Positions 1 through 7,695 of a DNA stretch of 64,000 bases are shown here, in pieces. The notes under the pieces are model-generated. The model worked only from the letters and a program-made list of their open reading frames with translations, had not been told where the DNA came from and made no database searches. Numbering within the stretch: the first letter of the stretch is position 1; each line of letters opens with the position of its first letter. The position numbers and the translations under genes are program-made. Origin of the DNA: Sinomonas notoginsengisoli (GTDB lineage Bacteria; Actinomycetota; Actinomycetes; Actinomycetales; Micrococcaceae); assembly GCF_021554725.1 (NCBI RefSeq), contig NZ_JAIZDP010000005.1, positions 62,001 through 126,000 of the forward strand, written 5' to 3'.

Positions 1-1
1 G

Positions 2-76
2 GCGCGGCTGCTGCGACGCCAGGTCGAGCGAATGCAGCGCGGCGACGAGCCGGAGAACGTGGTGGTCCGGAGCTGA
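2..76 (+). CDS. C-terminal fragment of an unknown protein
   Basis: An open frame enters from the left edge and ends with TGA at 74-76, giving about 24 residues that finish ENVVVRS. The fragment is basic (LLRRQVERMQRG) and too short to assign. A strong hairpin follows 30 bases later, which supports a real gene end here. No function is proposed. Confidence 0.45.
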   Translation, partial: ARLLRRQVERMQRGDEPENVVVRS

Positions 77-108
77 GGCGCGCCGCTGGGCTCCCGGACT
101 AGGACGCC

Positions 109-147
109 AGACGCCCGCCGTCTCCCCAAGGGAGGCGGCGGGCGTCT
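109..147. terminator. Bidirectional hairpin terminator
   Basis: A 12-base arm at 109-120 (AGACGCCCGCCG) is the exact reverse complement of 136-147, and the inner bases TCTCC/GGAGG also nearly pair, leaving a short loop. It sits between the plus-strand gene ending at 76 and the minus-strand gene ending at 165, so it can serve both. No T-run follows, which is common in high-GC actinobacteria. Confidence 0.75.
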
Positions 148-164
148 GCGACGAGTGCGTCGGT

Positions 165-395
165 CTAGTGGCGGTGCTCGCTGCCGCTGTCGTTCCTGGC
201 CATGAACGTCATCGGGATTCCGAACGTGGCGGCGAAGAGCAGGATGAGCGCGGCCATCGGCCAGACATTCGTGAAGTCAAGGAACTGCACGAGGTACAGG
301 CCCACGAGGAAGAGGACCATGAAGATCACGAAGAAGATGATGCTGCCGCGGAGGGGGTTCGGCTCGAGGGTGCGGTTGTACTGATCGTCAGACAT
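165..395 (-). CDS. Small two-helix membrane protein, function unknown
   Basis: A 76-residue protein with a short polar N-terminus, a hydrophobic segment at about residues 17-38 (rich in I, F, V, L), a second one at about 44-65, and a charged tail ending HRH. This is the pattern of a small inner-membrane protein. It lies 20 bases downstream of deoC on the same strand and is probably co-transcribed with it. An RBS-like AGGAGAGAC precedes the ATG. I do not recognise a family and assign no function. Confidence 0.7.
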   Translation of the reverse strand: MSDDQYNRTLEPNPLRGSIIFFVIFMVLFLVGLYLVQFLDFTNVWPMAALILLFAATFGIPMTFMARNDSGSEHRH

Positions 396-415
396 GTCTC
401 TCCTGTACGGTGCGT

Positions 416-1114
416 CTAGTAGCCGCCGGTGCTCTGCAAGCCACCGGTGACGATGGCCACGCCGGAGCTCGCTCCGATCCGGGTGGCACCCGCAGCAATC
501 ATAGCCCGCGCCTCATCCGCAGTGCGCACACCGCCGGAGGCCTTCACACCGATGTCGGCGCCCACCGTGGCCCGCATGAGCGCCACGTCCTCGACGGTTG
601 CCCCGCCGCCGTTGAAGCCGGTGGAGGTCTTCACGAAGTCGGCCCCCGCCTCCACGGCGGCCTCACAGGCAAGGACCTTCTGCGCATCGGTCAGCAGGGA
701 GGTCTCGATGATGACCTTGATGATCGAGGAGCTGCCGTGCACGGCCTCGGCGACCGCCTGGATGTCCTCGGCGAGTGCCCCCCGGTCATCGGCGCGAGCG
801 GCGGCGATGTTGATGACCATGTCGACCTCGTCCGCGCCGTCGAGTGTCGCCCCGCGCGCCTCGAAGACCTTGACGTCTGTCGGCGTCGCCCCGAGGGGGA
901 AGCCCGCGACGGCGCACGTGAGCACACCCGAGCCCCTCAGTGCCTTGTTCGCCGCCTTGACCCACACAGGGTTGACGCACACTGACTTGAACCCGTACCG
1001 GACAGCCTCGCTGCACAGGTCGAGGATGTCCCCCTCACTCGCCTCTGGCTTCAGGAGGGTGTGGTCGATGTAGCCGGCAAGGTCCGCGGGAGTCAGTGCG
1101 GGCTCGGAAGACAC
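416..1114 (-). CDS. deoC: Deoxyribose-phosphate aldolase
   Basis: DeoC cleaves 2-deoxy-D-ribose 5-phosphate to glyceraldehyde 3-phosphate and acetaldehyde in the cytoplasm, the last step of deoxynucleoside catabolism. The 232 residues cover the usual bacterial length and form one TIM-barrel domain. The Schiff-base lysine lies in VKTSTGF (about K162), the second catalytic lysine in KASGGVRT (about K191), and the acidic partner in EVDMVIN (about D98). The start is GTG at 1114, with AAAGGA about 8 bases upstream. It is followed by a small membrane-protein gene. A purine nucleoside phosphorylase at 9.6-10.4 kb belongs to the same salvage pathway but is not linked. Confidence 0.96.
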   Translation of the reverse strand: MSSEPALTPADLAGYIDHTLLKPEASEGDILDLCSEAVRYGFKSVCVNPVWVKAANKALRGSGVLTCAVAGFPLGATPTDVKVFEARGATLDGADEVDMVINIAAARADDRGALAEDIQAVAEAVHGSSSIIKVIIETSLLTDAQKVLACEAAVEAGADFVKTSTGFNGGGATVEDVALMRATVGADIGVKASGGVRTADEARAMIAAGATRIGASSGVAIVTGGLQSTGGY

Positions 1115-1175
1115 GTCTGCGTCCTTTCGCTTGGGTCATCCCATACTGGCACACCGACCCGATGGCGCGAACGCC

Positions 1176-2345
1176 TTACGCCCGGGGCGCGGCGACCCGC
1201 AGCCGGTACCCGCGCTTCACCACGGTCTGGACGAGCTCGGACATGGGCAGGGCAGCCCGCAGGCGGCTCATTGCCATGTCGAGAGCGTGGCCCGAGGCGC
1301 TCGGCGAGACGAGCCGCGCGAGCGCCTCCCGCGGCACGACAGCCCCGCCGGCGTCGAGGAGCGCGCGGAAGAGGAGCATGGCGGCGGGTGCGAGGGACAG
1401 CTCCTCGCCTCCGATCGTGATTCCACGGCCCCGCACCTCGATCTCCCCGGCGGGCGACGCGAGGCACCTGACCTGGCACCGGGTGAGATTGTCCGCGACG
1501 AGCCGGATGAGGGCGCCCATGCGGAACCGCTCGGGAACCCAGGGGCGCAGGCCGGCTGCCGCGAGCGGCGCGGCCGTGACGGGCCCGACGGCGGCGCTTG
1601 CCACCCGTCCGCGCAGGGCGGCGATGAGCTGCGGGTAGGCGCCGAGCTCGTGGGCCGTGCTGAACAGGGCGTCGACGGCGGGGGCGCTCGTGAACGTGAC
1701 GACGTCGAGTTCGCCCGCGCAGATGGCTCTGATGAGCGACTCGACCCGTTCGCCTTCCGCCGGGCGGACCCAGCGGTAGGGCGTGATGGTGGTCAGGTCT
1801 GCTCCTGCGGCGCGAAGCCGGTCGAGCTGGGCGCCATCGGTGTAACCGTGGAGCTGCATGACGATCCGTCTGCCATCGAGTCGGCCGCCTGATTCGTGCA
1901 GGACCATGCCGACGAGTGTCGCGGTCGTCTCGTCGTGCGCGATGCCGACGTCGGCGAGCCCGGCCGCGCGGACCGCGCCGCGGGCCTTCGGGCCCCGCAC
2001 GTACAGCGACGCGCGGCCTAGGACATCCTGCAGGGCGTCGCCGAGGCCAGCAGCCTCCGCGACCTCGAGCCACCGGCGCATGCCGTAGGCGGTGGTGACG
2101 ATGCACGTGTCCGGGCGTGCAGCGATGGTCGTCCGCGTGTCCTCGATGACGCCGAGGTCCTGGTCCACGGGCGCGATGGTGAGGACGGGGGCGTGCAGCA
2201 CCTCGGCGCCGCGCCGTTCGAGCGCTTCGATGAGGTCCTCGGAGCGTCGGTGGGACGTGACGCCGACGCGGAATCCCCTGAGCACCGTCTCGAGTCCCTG
2301 GCCGGCCGCCGAGGTCGTGGCCGCTGCTGGGCTCTCATGGATCAT
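1176..2345 (-). CDS. nnaR: HemD-domain / winged-helix regulator (NnaR-like)
   Basis: The 389-residue protein joins a uroporphyrinogen-III synthase (HemD) domain at about residues 25-280 to a C-terminal OmpR/PhoB-type winged helix at about 290-385 (VVPREALARLVSP, then SRLRAALP and VVKRGYRLR). This architecture is that of NnaR, the nitrate/nitrite assimilation regulator described in Streptomyces and mycobacteria, which works with GlnR. The ATG at 2345 overlaps the stop of cobA (ATGA), and cobA follows nirB, so the gene is the last of a nirB-cobA-nnaR operon. That context favours a regulatory role. A catalytic HemD role in siroheme synthesis cannot be excluded from sequence. Confidence 0.85.
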   Translation of the reverse strand: MIHESPAAATTSAAGQGLETVLRGFRVGVTSHRRSEDLIEALERRGAEVLHAPVLTIAPVDQDLGVIEDTRTTIAARPDTCIVTTAYGMRRWLEVAEAAGLGDALQDVLGRASLYVRGPKARGAVRAAGLADVGIAHDETTATLVGMVLHESGGRLDGRRIVMQLHGYTDGAQLDRLRAAGADLTTITPYRWVRPAEGERVESLIRAICAGELDVVTFTSAPAVDALFSTAHELGAYPQLIAALRGRVASAAVGPVTAAPLAAAGLRPWVPERFRMGALIRLVADNLTRCQVRCLASPAGEIEVRGRGITIGGEELSLAPAAMLLFRALLDAGGAVVPREALARLVSPSASGHALDMAMSRLRAALPMSELVQTVVKRGYRLRVAAPRA

Positions 2346-3424
2346 GTGGCCCCTCCGGCCCCCATCATGAGCGACTCCGCGAGGTCCCGCAGCTCCTCGC
2401 CGTCCGCGCTGCCCCGAGCGAGCCGCACCACGCGGCCGATCACGATGACCGCGGGGTTCTCGCACGCCCCTGCATCCGCCTCGACCTTGCCGAGGTCCGT
2501 GATCGTGGTGCGCTGGCCGGCCTGATGGCCGCGTTCGACGACGGCGAGCGGCGTGTCCCGTCCGAGTCCCGACCGCCTGAGCCCGGCGGCGAGATGAGGA
2601 AGATTGGCGATCCCCATGAGCACGACGACGGTGCCCCCTTCCGCTGCCAGCCCGGCGAGGTGGAGGTGCTCCGCCTCCGTGAGCGGTGCGTGCCCGGAGA
2701 TGACCGTGAACGAGTGGCTCACGTCCCTGTGGGTGACGGGGATCCCGGCGGCGGCCGGCACGGCGATCGAACTCGAGATCCCGGACACGACGCGTACGGT
2801 CACACCCGCCGCGACGCATGCGGCCGCCTCCTCGGCACCACGGCCGAACACGAAGGGATCGCCGCCTTTGAGCCGGACCACATTGGAGCCGGCTCCATCA
2901 CCCCCGCCAGTCGCGTACTCGACGATCAGGCGGTTGATCTCGTCCTGGGGCACTCTGTGGTGGCCGGGGAGCTTCCCGACGTCGATGAGCTGCGCGGTGG
3001 TGAGGTCTTCGAGCTCGCGCCACGGTGCGAGCCTGTCGAACAGGACCACATCGGCGTCACGCAGCGCCTTGACGGCGGAGACCGTGAGGAGCCCGCGGGA
3101 CCCCGGGCCGCCGCCCACGAGCGTCACGTGGCCTCGGCGCCCGGCGGGCGGCTCGTCGACCTGCGGGACCCCGAGCTTGCGGTAGTGGTCGAGCACAGGC
3201 GACCACGCGTCGTCGTGCGTGCCGCGCTCCTTCACAGGGGAGCCGACGACGGCGACGAGCGCTGGCCGCGCGGGCACGGCCACTGCCGCCATGAACGCGG
3301 CTGGCGACTCGAAGTGCGCGAGGACTGCGCCCGCCCTGCGGTACCGAAGGACGGCCTGACGCGCGGCGTCCGCGTCGCCGAGCAGGACGACAGGCATCCC
3401 CTCCAGGCTGATGCTGAGCTGCAT
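2342..3424 (-). CDS. cobA: Uroporphyrinogen-III C-methyltransferase
   Basis: A 360-residue SUMT family enzyme that adds two SAM-derived methyl groups to uroporphyrinogen III to give precorrin-2, the precursor of the siroheme needed by NirB. The methyltransferase core starts near residue 100 (VTLVGGGPG) and includes DRLAP, VRLKGGDPFVFGRG and the IPVTHRD motif. The first ~95 residues are an extra region that looks like a reduced precorrin-2 dehydrogenase domain; I see no clear NAD motif there, so it may not be catalytic. The gene starts one base after the nirB stop and overlaps the following regulator by four bases. Confidence 0.93.
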   Translation of the reverse strand: MQLSISLEGMPVVLLGDADAARQAVLRYRRAGAVLAHFESPAAFMAAVAVPARPALVAVVGSPVKERGTHDDAWSPVLDHYRKLGVPQVDEPPAGRRGHVTLVGGGPGSRGLLTVSAVKALRDADVVLFDRLAPWRELEDLTTAQLIDVGKLPGHHRVPQDEINRLIVEYATGGGDGAGSNVVRLKGGDPFVFGRGAEEAAACVAAGVTVRVVSGISSSIAVPAAAGIPVTHRDVSHSFTVISGHAPLTEAEHLHLAGLAAEGGTVVVLMGIANLPHLAAGLRRSGLGRDTPLAVVERGHQAGQRTTITDLGKVEADAGACENPAVIVIGRVVRLARGSADGEELRDLAESLMMGAGGAT

Positions 3425-3425
3425 G

Positions 3426-6155
3426 TCAGGCCTCCTGCCCGGCCGTGCCCGTGCGGACGGGGATCTCGAAGCCCAGGGAGACCTTCTCGCGCTCCGCCGG
3501 CGTGGCTGGCCTGATCTGGTCGCGCTCGGTGACGTGGACGATCGAATCATCCGAGGCCCCGGGCGCGTTGACGAAGGAGCGGAACCGGCGAAGCCGCTGC
3601 GGGTCCTTCAAGGTCGCTGCCCACTCGTCCTCGTAGTTCTCCACATGGGTGGCCATCGCGGCCTCGAGTTCGGCGGCGATCCCGAGGGAGTCCTCGACCA
3701 CCACCTGGCGGACGTGCTCGAGCCCGCCGTCGAGCTCCTCCTGCCAGCGGGCCGTGCGCTGGAGGCGGTCCGCGGTGCGGATGTAGTACATGAAGTAGCG
3801 GTCAATGTAGGCGATGAGCGTCGCATCGTCGAGGTCCTTGGCAAGGAGCTGGGCGTGGGCCGGGGTCGCGCCGCCGTTGCCGCCCACGTACAGGTTCCAG
3901 CCGTCGGCCGTCGCGATGACGCCGACGTCCTTGCCGCGGGCCTCGGCGCACTCGCGCGCACACCCGGAGACGCCGAGCTTGAGCTTGTGCGGGCTGCGGA
4001 GGCCGCGGTACCGCAGCTCGAGCTGGATCGCCATCCCCACGGAGTCCTGTTGGCCGTAGCGGCACCAGCTTGAGCCGACGCAGCTCTTCACGGTGCGCAG
4101 GCTCTTGCCGTAGGCCTGCCCGGACTCCATGCCCGCGGCGATGAGCTCGGCCCAGATGTCGGGCAGCTGTTCGAGGCGCGCGCCGAACATGTCGATGCGC
4201 TGGCCACCCGTGATCTTCGTGTAGAGGCCGTACCTCTGGGCGACGGCCGCGATCACTCCGAGCTTCTCCGGGGTGATCTCGCCGCCCGGGATGCGCGGGA
4301 CCACCGAGTACGTGCCGTCCTTCTGCATGTTCGCGAGCGCGCGGTCGTTGGTGTCCTGGAGGGTGCCGCGGCCGGCGTCGAGCACGTAGGCCGAGGTCTG
4401 GGAAGCGAGGACCGAGGCGATGGTCGGCTTGCAGATGTCGCACCCGGCACCCGTCCCGTAGCGGGACATGATGTCCTCGAACGAGGTCAGCTGCAGGACG
4501 CGGATGGCGTCGAAGAGCTCCTGGCGCGAGAGGGAGATGTGCTCGCAGAGCGCCTTGCTGACGGTCACGCCGGACTTGGTCAGCTCGGCCTCGAGGAGCT
4601 TCTTGATCATGGGCACACACGAGCCGCACTGGGTTCCGGCGCGGGTGCAGGCTTTGAGGCCGGGGACGTCCCGCACTGGGTCCTTACCTTCGCACGTCCC
4701 GCACGCGTTCACCGCATCGCGGAGCGTGCCCGCAGCGACGTTGTTGCACGAGCAGAGGATCGCGTCGTCGGGGAGTTCGGTCTCGGGTGCATCGCCGCCC
4801 TCTGCGCCAGCAGTTGACGCGGTGAGGAAGGCGCCGGGCTCGGCCGGCAGTTCGCGGCCGAGGAGCGGGCGCAGCGCCATGTAGGGGGAGGCGTCGCCTA
4901 CGAAGATGCCGCCGAGGAGCGTGCGCGCGTCGTCGGTCGTGACGATCTTCTGGTACACGCCGCGGGCGGGATCCGCGTAGACGATCTCGAGCGCGCCGGG
5001 CTCCTTAGCGAACGCGTCCCCGAAGCTCGCGACGTCCACGCCCGAGAGCTTGAGCTTCGTCGCCGTGTCGAAGCCGGGGAACGTCGCATCGCCGCCGTGG
5101 AGGCGGTCTGCCACGATCTCGGCCATCGTGTTCGCGGGGGCCACGAGGCCGAGGCACATGCCGCCGAAGCTCGCGACCTCGCCGATGGCCCACACATTCG
5201 GTGCCCCGGTGGCGCAGGCCTCGTCGATCACGACGCCGCCGCGCGGCCCGAGCGCGAGGCCGGCGCTGTCCGTGCTGCCGGTGCTGCCCGCCTCGACGGC
5301 CGCATCGACCGCTGCGCGGATGAGCTCATCCCGGGGCCGGACGCCGATCGCGACGACCACGAGGTCAGCGTCGATGACGCGCTCGTCAGCCATGAGGACT
5401 CCGGTGACCCGGCCGGCGTCGTCCGTCTGGACCTCGGAGGGGAACACGCCACCGTGGACGGTGAAGCCCTTCGTCCCGATGAGGCGGGTGAGTGCTTGGC
5501 CTGCGCCCTCGTCGAGCTGGCGGTTCATGGGCCATGGCGAGCCGTCGATGATGATGGCCTCGGCGCCCAGGGACTTGGCGCCCGCCGCTGCCTCGATGCC
5601 GAGCAGGCCTCCGCCGATCACGGCGACGACGGGCGTGCGGCCCAGATCCTTGGACAGGCGGCCGATCTCGGCGCGGAGGAACCAGACGTCCTCGAGCGTG
5701 CGGTACACGTAGGACTTGTCGGAGCCGGGGATGGGGAGCCGGGCCGCGTTCGAGCCGGTCGCGAGCACGAGCTCGTCGTACGCGTGCCCTTCGGTCTGGC
5801 CGGTGCCGTCCTCCGTATAGACGATGCGAGTTTCGGTGTCGATGCTCACCGCGCGGGCCCCGGTGCGGAGCGTCACACCGGTCTGATCCCACATGGAGGG
5901 GTCGCCGAGCGTGAGGTCGACGTCGGCCGGGTCCCCCGTGAGGGCCTTGGAGAGCGCCACCCGGTCATAGGGGAGGTGCGCCTCCTCGGCGATCGCAGTG
6001 ACCGCGAAGCCGTCGAGGCCACGGGCGGCCATCGCGTCCACGAAGCGGTGCGCGGCGGGACCGCCGCCGACCACGACAACGCGTCGCAGACCAGGGCGTG
6101 CGCCAGTCTCCGGGGCCGGGGAGGTCGGCTTCTCGGGCTGAAGGGGAATGCTCAC
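3426..6155 (-). CDS. nirB: Assimilatory nitrite reductase, large subunit
   Basis: NirB reduces nitrite to ammonium with NAD(P)H electrons. In order: FAD-binding region (VVVVGGGPAA, about residue 27), NAD-binding region (VAVIGGGLLGIEAA), a BFD-like [2Fe-2S] domain (CSCNN, then CGTC and CTRAGTQCGSC), a nitrite/sulfite reductase ferredoxin-like half, and the siroheme/[4Fe-4S] ligands as C-x5-C (SCVGSSWCRYG) and C-x3-C (SGCARECAEARG). The chosen GTG at 6155 gives 909 residues and has GGAAGG about 8 bases upstream. Its partner nirD is divergent rather than downstream. The shared promoter region holds a GlnR-type site. Confidence 0.96.
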   Translation of the reverse strand: MSIPLQPEKPTSPAPETGARPGLRRVVVVGGGPAAHRFVDAMAARGLDGFAVTAIAEEAHLPYDRVALSKALTGDPADVDLTLGDPSMWDQTGVTLRTGARAVSIDTETRIVYTEDGTGQTEGHAYDELVLATGSNAARLPIPGSDKSYVYRTLEDVWFLRAEIGRLSKDLGRTPVVAVIGGGLLGIEAAAGAKSLGAEAIIIDGSPWPMNRQLDEGAGQALTRLIGTKGFTVHGGVFPSEVQTDDAGRVTGVLMADERVIDADLVVVAIGVRPRDELIRAAVDAAVEAGSTGSTDSAGLALGPRGGVVIDEACATGAPNVWAIGEVASFGGMCLGLVAPANTMAEIVADRLHGGDATFPGFDTATKLKLSGVDVASFGDAFAKEPGALEIVYADPARGVYQKIVTTDDARTLLGGIFVGDASPYMALRPLLGRELPAEPGAFLTASTAGAEGGDAPETELPDDAILCSCNNVAAGTLRDAVNACGTCEGKDPVRDVPGLKACTRAGTQCGSCVPMIKKLLEAELTKSGVTVSKALCEHISLSRQELFDAIRVLQLTSFEDIMSRYGTGAGCDICKPTIASVLASQTSAYVLDAGRGTLQDTNDRALANMQKDGTYSVVPRIPGGEITPEKLGVIAAVAQRYGLYTKITGGQRIDMFGARLEQLPDIWAELIAAGMESGQAYGKSLRTVKSCVGSSWCRYGQQDSVGMAIQLELRYRGLRSPHKLKLGVSGCARECAEARGKDVGVIATADGWNLYVGGNGGATPAHAQLLAKDLDDATLIAYIDRYFMYYIRTADRLQRTARWQEELDGGLEHVRQVVVEDSLGIAAELEAAMATHVENYEDEWAATLKDPQRLRRFRSFVNAPGASDDSIVHVTERDQIRPATPAEREKVSLGFEIPVRTGTAGQEA

Positions 6156-6253
6156 GTGTGGGGCCTTCCGTCGAAGTGGGAGCCGGCAACGGGCGCCGGC
6201 GAAACGATTTCCTCCAGCGTACGAACCGGCGATTTCGGTCCAGTTGCCCGTGT

Positions 6254-6291
6254 GTAACGGCCGATGAACTTCGCTGTCACGAGGATGTTTC
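6254..6291. promoter_or_regulatory. Putative GlnR site between nirB and nirD
   Basis: Four pentamers are spaced exactly 11 bases apart: GTAAC (6254), TGAAC (6265), GTCAC (6276) and GTTTC (6287), each separated by six bases. This matches the GlnR layout gTnAC-n6-GaAAC repeated twice, and the first three give consecutive AC-n9-AC steps as described for mycobacterial GlnR. A weaker GTGAC/TCAAC pair follows at 6321-6336. The site lies about 100 bp from nirB and 80 bp from nirD, so it could serve both directions. Confidence 0.7.
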
Positions 6292-6370
6292 GGCCTGTGT
6301 GAGGCCTGTTTTACGTGGCTGTGACACAGACTCAACCCCGCCGAAATGGCCCACTCCGTAGCGTTGGAGC

Positions 6371-6760
6371 ATGACGATCACCGCCGACTCACCCGCCCCC
6401 GCCGCCCCGACAGACGACGCCCCCCTCGCCCTTTCGGCGGGCGCGTGGCACAGCGTCTGCAATCTGGCTGACCTTGAGCCCAACTGGGGCGAGGCTGCCC
6501 TCATCGGTGGCCGGCAGATCGCCGTCTTCCGTCTGGCGACGGACGAGGTCTTCGCCGTCGAGCAGCGCGATCCCGCAACCGAGGCCCATGTCATGGCGCG
6601 CGGCATCGTGGGCTCGCGCGGAGAGCGCCGCACGATCGCCTCCCCGCTCCACAAGCAGGTCTACGATCTGGCGACGGGGGAGCGGCTCGACGGGCCCGGC
6701 ACGTCCATCGCCGCCTTCCCGACGCGCGTGGTCAACGGGATCGTGGAGATCGCGGCCTGA
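6371..6760 (+). CDS. nirD: Nitrite reductase small subunit
   Basis: NirD is the Rieske-fold small subunit that partners NirB. The 129-residue protein has the Rieske-like core at about residues 25-128 (WHSVCNLADLEPNWGEA, QIAVFRL, SPLHKQVYDLATG). The Cys-His cluster ligands of true Rieske proteins are missing, as is normal for NirD. The ATG start leaves an alanine/proline-rich N-terminal tail. It is transcribed away from nirB across a 215-base divergent promoter region, unlike the usual nirBD order, and it has no co-directional partner; the next plus-strand gene has its own promoter. Confidence 0.93.
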   Translation: MTITADSPAPAAPTDDAPLALSAGAWHSVCNLADLEPNWGEAALIGGRQIAVFRLATDEVFAVEQRDPATEAHVMARGIVGSRGERRTIASPLHKQVYDLATGERLDGPGTSIAAFPTRVVNGIVEIAA

Positions 6761-6783
6761 GCCTTCCCCGGGCAACATGCGTC

Positions 6784-6829
6784 TGTCAGTTTGCATTGAC
6801 ACAATCGTGCCTGTCAGGCTAGATTGACA
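6784..6829. promoter_or_regulatory. Tandem palindromic operators, TGTCA-N8-TGACA twice
   Basis: Two identical palindromes with an eight-base spacer occur at 6784-6801 and 6812-6829, with starts 28 bases apart. The right half of the first overlaps a -35 box and the second covers the -10 box of the promoter for the small HTH gene at 6833. This arrangement suggests repression, most simply autoregulation by that HTH protein. The binding protein is inferred, not shown. Confidence 0.65.
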
Positions 6830-6832
6830 GAT
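6796..6832 (+). promoter_or_regulatory. Sigma70-type promoter, probable leaderless start
   Basis: A -35 TTGACA (6796-6801) and a -10 TAGATT (6820-6825) are separated by 18 bases. The expected transcription start coincides with the ATG at 6833, and no ribosome-binding site lies between the -10 and the ATG. A leaderless mRNA is therefore likely. Confidence 0.6.
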
Positions 6833-7042
6833 ATGGACGAACAGCAGTTATCGCGCTCGCTGGCATCCGAGGATCCCGCCGTGGGCCTCCGGGCGGTCGG
6901 AGCGCTCCATCGACTCGCCGAGTCCACGGAGACGCGCTACGTGGCCCTTGCCCGCGAGCGGGGCTGGACCTGGGAACAGATCGGGGATGCTCTCGGGGTG
7001 TCCCGCCAGTCCGTCCATACCAAGCACGGCAAGGCACGCTGA
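6833..7042 (+). CDS. Small helix-turn-helix protein upstream of Clp-N gene
   Basis: A 69-residue protein: an acidic N-terminal helix region (DEQQLSRSLASEDP), then a helical segment and a C-terminal HTH (WEQIGDALGVSRQSVHTKHG), of the sigma-factor/WhiA-like type found in short actinobacterial DNA-binding proteins. The ATG at 6833 fits the promoter spacing; an in-frame TTG at 6824 lies inside the -10/operator region and is unlikely. It precedes the Clp-N-domain gene by 32 bases and probably forms a two-gene operon. It is the obvious candidate to bind the paired palindromes in front of it. Confidence 0.82.
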   Translation: MDEQQLSRSLASEDPAVGLRAVGALHRLAESTETRYVALARERGWTWEQIGDALGVSRQSVHTKHGKAR

Positions 7043-7074
7043 GGCGCGCCCTGCCCATCTGAAGGGCGGATGAC

Positions 7075-7530
7075 ATGTTCGAACGATTCGCAGCTGCGGC
7101 ACGCACCACCGTGACGGAGGGGATGCGCGAGGCCGAGCGTCGGGGAGACCGGCGCATCGGCACCCAGCACCTCCTGCTCGGTCTCCTCCACGATCCGGAC
7201 AGCGCCGCGACGCTCGGCACCGGGCTCAAGGATGCACGCGCTGCGGAGGAGGCCCTGGACCGTGAGGCGCTCGCCGCCGTCGGCATCGATCCGGGGCCGG
7301 GACCGCTCGCCGAGGTTCCGGCGAGGGTGGGACGCCTCCCATTCACATCAGGGGCGAAGGGGGTGCTTTCCCGCTCCGTCGGGTATGCAGGTTCCGAGAA
7401 GTCCCGCACCATCACGGGCCGGCATCTGATCCTCGCGCTCCTGGACGCACCAGAGCCCGACCCCGCGGCATCGCTCCTCGCGCGCTTGGGCGTTGACCCG
7501 CGCACGGTCCGCGCGCGGCTCGCCGCGTGA
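7075..7530 (+). CDS. Clp-N (Clp repeat) domain protein without ATPase
   Basis: 151 residues with two Clp-N-type repeats: the first near residues 1-50 (MFERFAAAARTTV, then RIGTQHLLLGLLHDPDS) and the second near 85-150 (FTSGAKGVLSRSV, then ITGRHLILALLDAPEP). These repeats are the substrate/adaptor-binding part of ClpC/ClpA. No AAA+ module follows, so the protein is a free-standing N-domain that could act as an adaptor, decoy or sensor for the Clp protease. It follows the small HTH gene in the same operon. The function is inferred from the domain only. Confidence 0.85.
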   Translation: MFERFAAAARTTVTEGMREAERRGDRRIGTQHLLLGLLHDPDSAATLGTGLKDARAAEEALDREALAAVGIDPGPGPLAEVPARVGRLPFTSGAKGVLSRSVGYAGSEKSRTITGRHLILALLDAPEPDPAASLLARLGVDPRTVRARLAA

Positions 7531-7568
7531 ATCCACGGGTCGTTCGCTTCCTACGACCGTCCTGAGAC

Positions 7569-7657
7569 GCATAACCATCCCTGGGCGGCATAACCGTTGT
7601 CACCGCGGGCCGGTTATGCCTGCGAGGGACGGTTGTGCCTGCGAGGAGCGGTTATGC
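7569..7657. repeat. Phased 19-bp repeat block, two inverted arms
   Basis: The octamer GGTTATGC occurs three times in direct order (7612, 7631 with one change, 7650) exactly 19 bases apart, and its reverse complement GCATAACC twice (7569, 7588), also 19 bases apart. The two arms can fold on each other. The block fills the space between the convergent Clp-N and phosphomutase genes, so it may act as a bidirectional terminator. It is not a CRISPR: units are adjacent and there are no spacers. Confidence 0.7.
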
Positions 7658-7695
7658 CCGCAAGCCACTCGTCCGAGGGCGTAGCGCCCTCAGGG

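Noticed and set aside
1176-2345. Plain uroporphyrinogen-III synthase (hemD)
   Set aside because: The C-terminal winged helix and the position after nirB-cobA fit NnaR better; a purely catalytic role is kept only as an alternative.
7569-7657. The 19-bp repeats as a CRISPR array
   Set aside because: Units are directly adjacent, short and in both orientations, with no spacers and no cas genes nearby.
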